Assembly (NCBI GenBank): GCA_030674185.1
Contig: CM060315.1
Coordinates: forward strand, 92,536,756 to 92,600,755
Direction of reading: 5' to 3'
Length of the DNA: 64,000 bases
From: Monoplex corrugatus
Taxonomy: Eukaryota > Mollusca > Gastropoda > Littorinimorpha > Ranellidae
Under the pieces are notes generated by a model that searched no databases, was not told the DNA's origin, and saw only the letters and a list, made by a program, of their open reading frames with translations. The position numbers and the translations under genes were made by a program. Positions 59,609 to 64,000 of the stretch are shown here, in pieces. Numbering within the stretch: position 1 is the stretch's first letter; each line of letters begins with the position of its first letter.

Positions 59609-59690
59609 AACAAACAAACAACACACACACACACACAAACCACAAACCACACAACACAGACACACACACTCACATTTCAGTCACTGAACA
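58895..59690 (+). repeat. (CATC)n then a long (CA)n/(CAAA)n microsatellite
   Basis: CATC x6 at 58897-58918, then about 770 bp of CA-rich sequence with ACAAACAAACAAACA interruptions. Frames of more than 200 codons on both strands are low-complexity artefacts. Confidence 0.95.
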
Positions 59691-59799
59691 GTCTCTTAAC
59701 AGCAAATGAAAGCACATATCAGTGAGAGTGAAACACGAGAACAGTGCGTGAATTGCTAAGACCATGATTTATTGCCTTTCTATTGAACGCTGTAGGCGT

Positions 59800-59932
59800 G
59801 AACACACACAGACACACAGAACAGACACACAACACACAACACACACACCACACTCATCAAACACAACACTCACATACTCACATCACACACATCAATCACA
59901 ACCACACTGAACACAAGACACAGACAGACACA

Positions 59933-59987
<55 letters not shown>

Positions 59988-60172
59988 CTCACACGCACAG
60001 CACCGCTCACTAACCACACTTTTTCATACTCTACCACTCTCTCCCCTCCTCTCTCTCTACCCTCTCCTACCTCTCCCCTCCACCATCTCTCTCCCCCTCT
60101 CTCTCTCTCTCTCTTCTCTCTCTCCTCTCCCTCTCTCCTCTCTCCTCTCTCTTCCCTCTCCTCTCTCCTCTC

Positions 60173-60216
<44 letters not shown>

Positions 60217-60265
60217 TCTCTCTCTCTCCTTCTCTTCTCTCCTCTCCTCTCTCTCTACCGCCCTC
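59800..60265 (+). repeat. (CA)n followed by (CT)n low-complexity tract
   Basis: A CA-rich block to about 59995, then a pure pyrimidine CTCTCC tract at 60035-60255, which could form triplex DNA. Confidence 0.95.
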
Positions 60266-60524
60266 CCTTTCTCTGTCAGATAAGTCAGGACGAAGTAAGA
60301 GCAACACACAACGCAGACAAACACATGAGAGTCAGTCACACCCTGGCAACAACAACAATGTAGAAATGAAGTCACTAGAGGAGACACAAACACGATGAAA
60401 ACGACAGCAGCAAACACAGAAATGGTATGAAAAAAAGAAACTCAGAACTTGTCTGAACTCTAGGAAGAACCCAGAAATAACCTGAAAGGCAGGGAACCAG
60501 TATCTTCGTGTGTTTATTGAAAAG

Positions 60525-62335
60525 CCAGCAACCCAGAAATGACGTGAAAAGTAGAGAACCCAGAAATGACGTGAAATGTAGAGAACCCAAAAATGACGTG
60601 AAATGCAGAGAACCCAAAAATGACGTGGAAATGCAGAGAACCCAAAAATGACGTGAAATACAGAGAACCCAGAAATGACGTGAAATGTAGGACACCCAGA
60701 AATGACGTGAAATGTAGAGAACCCAGAAATGACGTGAAATGTAGGAAACCCAGAAATGACGTGAAATGTAGGACACCCAGAAATGACGTGAAATACAGAG
60801 AACCCAGAAATGACGTGAAATGCAGAGAACCCAAAAATGACGTGAAATACAGAGAACTCAGAAATGACGTGAAATGTAGGGAGTCCAGAAATGACGTGAA
60901 ATGTAGGGAGTCCAGAAATGACGTGAAATGCAGAGAACCCAGAAATGACGTGAAATGTAGAGAACCCAGAAATAACGTGAAATGTAGAGAACCCAGAAAT
61001 GACGTGAAATGTAGAGAACCCAGAAATGACGTGAAATGTAGAGAACTCAGAAATGACGTGAAATGTAGAGAACCCAAAAATGACGTGGAAATGCAGAGAA
61101 CCCAGATATGACGTGAAATGTAGGACACCAGAAATGACATGAAATGCAGAGAACCCAGAAATGACGTGAAATGTAGAGAACCCAGAAATAACGTGAAATG
61201 TAGAGAACCCAGAAATGACGTGAAATGTAGAAACCCAGAAATGACGTGAAATGTAGAGAACTCAGAAATGACGTGAAATGTAGAGAACCCAAAAATGACG
61301 TGGAAATGCAGAGAACCCAGAAATGACCTGAAATGCAGAGAACCCAGAAATGACGTGAAATGTAGAGAACCCAGAAATGACGTGAAATGCAGAGAACCCA
61401 GAAATGACGTGAAATGTAGAGAACCCAGACATGACGTGGAAATGCAGAGAACCCAGAAATGACGTGAAATGTAGGGAACCCAGAAATGACGTGAAATGCA
61501 GAGAACCCAGAAATGACATGAAATGCAGAGAACCCAGAAATGACGTGAAATGTAGGAAACCCAGAAATGACGTGAAATGTAGGACACCCAGAAATGACGT
61601 AAATTGCAGAGAACCCAGAAATGACGTGAAATGTAGAGAACCCAGAAATGACGTGAAATGTAGGGAACTCAGAAATGACGTGAAATGTAGGAAACCCAGA
61701 AATGACGTGAAATGTAGGACACCCAGAAATGACGTGAAATGCAGAGAACTCAGAAATGACGTGAAATACAGAGAACCCAGAAATGACGTGAAATGTAGGG
61801 AACCCAGAAATGACGTGAAATGCAGAGAACCCAGAAATGACGTGAAATGTAGAGAACCCAGAAATGACGTGAAATGCAGAGAACCCAGAAATGACGTGAA
61901 ATGTAGGAAACCCAGAAATGACGTGAAATGCAGAGAACCCAGAAATGACGTGAAATTTAGAGAACCCAGAAATAACGTGAAATGTAGGACACCCAGAAAT
62001 GACGTGAAATGCAGGACACCCAGAAAGGACGTGAAATGCAGAGAACCCAGAAATGACGTGAAATGCAGAGAACCCAGAAATGACGTGAAATGTAGAGAAC
62101 CCAGAAATGACGTGAAATGTAGAGAATCCAGAAATGACGTGAAATGTAGGACACCCAAAAATGACGTGAAATGTAGGACACCCAGAAATGACGTGAAATG
62201 TAGAGAACCCAGAAATGACGTGAAATGTAGGACACCCAGAAATGACGTGAAATGTAGGACACCCAGAAATGACGTGAAATGCAGAGAACCCAGAAATGAC
62301 GTGAAATGTAAATAACCCAGAAATGACGTGAATGC
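60525..62335 (+). repeat. 27-bp minisatellite, about 67 copies, with TGACGTG in almost every unit
   Basis: The unit contains GAACCCAGAAATGACGTGAA followed by ATGTAGA. The period is nine codons, so + and - frames stay open for hundreds of codons (nonapeptide REPRNDVKC and others). Single-base-shifted units occur at about 60625, 61085 and 61435 (GACGTGGAAATGC). Variation is concentrated in the last ten bases; the AAATGACGTGAAAT core is nearly invariant. Confidence 0.97.
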
Positions 62336-62344
62336 AGCGTATAC

Positions 62345-62387
62345 AAACATCACCCCCCCCCCTCTCTTTCACACACACACACACACA

Positions 62388-62444
<57 letters not shown>

Positions 62445-62505
62445 ACACACGCACACACGCACACACGCACACACGCACACACTCACTCACGCACTCTCTC
62501 ACACA
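62345..62505 (+). repeat. (CA)n microsatellite
   Basis: A C run, CTCTCTTTC, then CA units to about 62500. Confidence 0.95.
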
Positions 62506-62639
62506 TCCCATACGTGAGAAGAAAAAGTAGAGAGGCAGATATCCCTCATTTTAAGTTCAAAGTCCACAGAACTCAATCACTGTGTTTATTTTTGGCGTTT
62601 TCATCCTGTTTACCTGTACCTACCTATCCCGTTAATGAC

Positions 62640-63800
62640 CTGGTCGTCAAGGCAACACAGGTAAGTTGGTAACAAGTTGTCAGTCATTTCTTCCCTTCCT
62701 TTTCCTCCAGTGTCAAACATGGCACATAGGGCAGGGACCAGGGCTGTCCATCTTTCTCTGTTGGCTGTTGTCTGTTCACCTGCTGTCAGGTCGTTGGTGT
62801 TTACTGCTCTTTCTTCAGACTGGTGTGTTACCAGGGCTGTCCATCTTTCTCTGTTGGCTGTTGTCTGTTCACCTGCTGTCAGGTCGTTGGTGTTTACTGC
62901 TCTTTCTTCAGACTGGTGTGTTACCAGGGCTGTCCATCTTTCTCTGTTGGCTGTTGTCTGTTCACCTGCTGTCAGGTCGTTGGTGTTTACTGCTCTTTCT
63001 TCAGACTGGTGTGTTACCAGGGCTGTCCATCTTTCTCTGTTGGCTGTTGTCTGTTCACCTGCTGTCAGGTCGTTGATGTTTACTGCTCTTTCTTCAGACT
63101 GGTGTGTTACCAGGGCTGTCCATCTTTCTCTGTTGGCTGTTGTCTGTTCACCTGCTGTCAGGTCGTTGATGTTTACTGCTCTTTCTTCAGACTGGTGTGT
63201 TACCAGGGCTGTCCATCTTTCTCTGTTGGCTGTTGTCTGTTCACCTGCTGTCAGGTCGTTGGTGTTTACTGCTCTTTCTTCAGACTGGTGTGTTACCAGG
63301 GCTGTCCATCTTTCTCTGTTGGCTGTTGTCTGTTCACCTGCTGTCAGGTCGTTGATGTTTACTGCTCTTTCTTCAGACTGGTGTGTTACCAGGGCTGTCC
63401 ATCTTTCTCTGTTGGCTGTTGTCTGTTCACCTGCTGTCAGGTCGTTGATGTTTACTGCTCTTTCTTCAGACTGGTGTGTTACCAGGGCTGTCCATCTTTC
63501 TCTGTTGGCTGTTGTCTGTTCACCTGCTGTCAGGTCGTTGATGTTTACTGCTCTTTCTTCAAGACTGCAATGTTGTTTTCGTGGTCTTCAGTACATGACC
63601 ATAATATTTCCATTTTCTCTTTCTGATCACATATGACTGTTGAGCAATTTCTCTTCTTGGCTGGTTTTAAAACTCATCCGATTTAATGCCTAGAATCTTC
63701 CTGAGGCACTTGTTTTTTGTTTTTTTTAGAGGCATTCAATGTATTTTTCAAGGCTTTTGTACACTACCAACTTTCAGATCCATACATTAGCTGTCAGTAC
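62640..63800 (-). mobile_element. RTE-like LINE C-terminal region with an internal tandem expansion
   Basis: Minus-strand order: NKCLRKILGI (about 63715-63685), RKRKWKYYGHVLKT (about 63625-63585), then about nine in-frame 93-bp units containing DLTAGEQTTANRERWTALV, then PALCAMFDTGGKG (62735-62697). CLRKILGI, W.GHVL and RERWTALVPAL are successive blocks of one RTE-like ORF end. The expected GRPR region between GHVL and the repeat is missing, and one frameshift lies near 63560. Confidence 0.65.
62736..63562 (+). repeat. 93-bp minisatellite, about 8.9 copies, derived from LINE coding sequence
   Basis: The unit contains GGGCTGTCCATCTTTCTCTG, TTGGCTGTTGTCTGTTCACC and AGACTGGTGTGTTACCA. Copies differ almost only at GTTGGTG/GTTGATG. 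93 is a multiple of three, giving a 319-codon + frame that I reject as a gene. Confidence 0.95.
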
Positions 63801-63914
63801 TATAGTATTATGTTTAATTCAAAATAAATAAGATAGGAAACAATGAAACATATCCATGGAACATGAAGAGGAAGAGAAAACAAGAAAATTCATATGAAGA
63901 AGAAAGAAGGGGAA
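63801..63914. other. AT-rich spacer
   Basis: Purine-rich AAGAAGAAAGAAGGGGAAG stretch at the end; no feature. Confidence 0.4.
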
Positions 63915-64000
63915 GAAAAAAACCACAACAACGACGACGACGACAACGACGATGATGATGACGACAATGACGACGACGACGACGACGACGATGACGATGA
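63915..64000 (+). repeat. (GAC)n/(GAT)n trinucleotide microsatellite
   Basis: ACGACGACGACAACGACGAT pattern running to the window edge; it continues outside the window. Confidence 0.95.

Noticed and set aside
60514..62486. Frames up to 479 codons on both strands in the 27-bp array
   Set aside because: The 27-bp period keeps every frame open. The peptides are pure nonamer repeats with no independent sign of coding.
62659..62710. Very good donor (CACAG|GTAAGT) and acceptor (TTTTCCTCCAG) only about 50 bp apart
   Set aside because: The stretch is antisense to LINE sequence on at least one side, the implied intron is very short, and neither flank shows a credible exon.
62677..63636. 319-codon + frame with a 31-residue hydrophobic repeat
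   Set aside because: It is the antisense of LINE coding sequence amplified in 93-bp units; the LINE reading on the minus strand explains it better.

Overview
The window is animal nuclear DNA. There are no compact bacterial genes. It holds decayed non-LTR retrotransposons, tRNA-derived SINE sequence, pogo-like and piggyBac-like MITEs, GT-AG intron structure, long (TG)n/(CA)n tracts and very many minisatellites. The mix (CR1/L2, RTE and I-type LINEs, a molluscan-type SINE, a recurring TAGGCCTA palindrome) suggests a marine lophotrochozoan, probably a mollusc. The species is not determined.

Layout. 41-5560: a CR1-like LINE on the minus strand (PHD-finger ORF1, endonuclease, reverse transcriptase), split by a nested L2-like LINE at 2324-3869. 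5848-8596: the start of a broken multi-exon gene of a widespread uncharacterised family, with a pogo-like MITE just upstream of one splice acceptor. 9440-10190: an I-clade LINE fragment and a minisatellite. 10771-13858: a 43-bp satellite. 13869-19852 and 32231-36789: two direct copies (A and B) of one segmental duplication carrying an F-box/leucine-rich-repeat gene, frameshifted in both. They differ by deletions, a piggyBac-like MITE and array expansions. 20.5-27 kb: another I-clade fragment, a SINE, microsatellites and apparently unique DNA. 27013-29440: a second CR1-like LINE. 30692-32225: a 37/32-bp array. 36790-37245: a poor-quality third partial copy, a 100-N gap and an RTE-type LINE end. 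37576-44470: a 61-bp satellite carrying a young L2-like LINE insertion. 44471-49210: minisatellites surrounding two candidate exons of a Cys-rich protein. 49.2-64 kb: more minisatellites and LINE fragments, including a 93-bp array that appears to have grown from LINE coding sequence.

By my hand-read coordinates, minisatellite and satellite arrays fill about 24 kb of the 64 kb, before dinucleotide tracts are counted. No intact cellular gene is complete here. The best host-gene evidence is the broken gene at 5848-8596, the F-box/LRR copies, and the two-exon Cys-rich 3' end at 45863-48325. Single-base frameshifts recur in every coding remnant. They fit pseudogenes, but indel noise in the assembly could contribute, and the N gap with degraded flanking sequence shows local assembly trouble. 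Most long open frames are periodic readings of tandem repeats and are not proposed as proteins. Coordinates of repeat edges are approximate.
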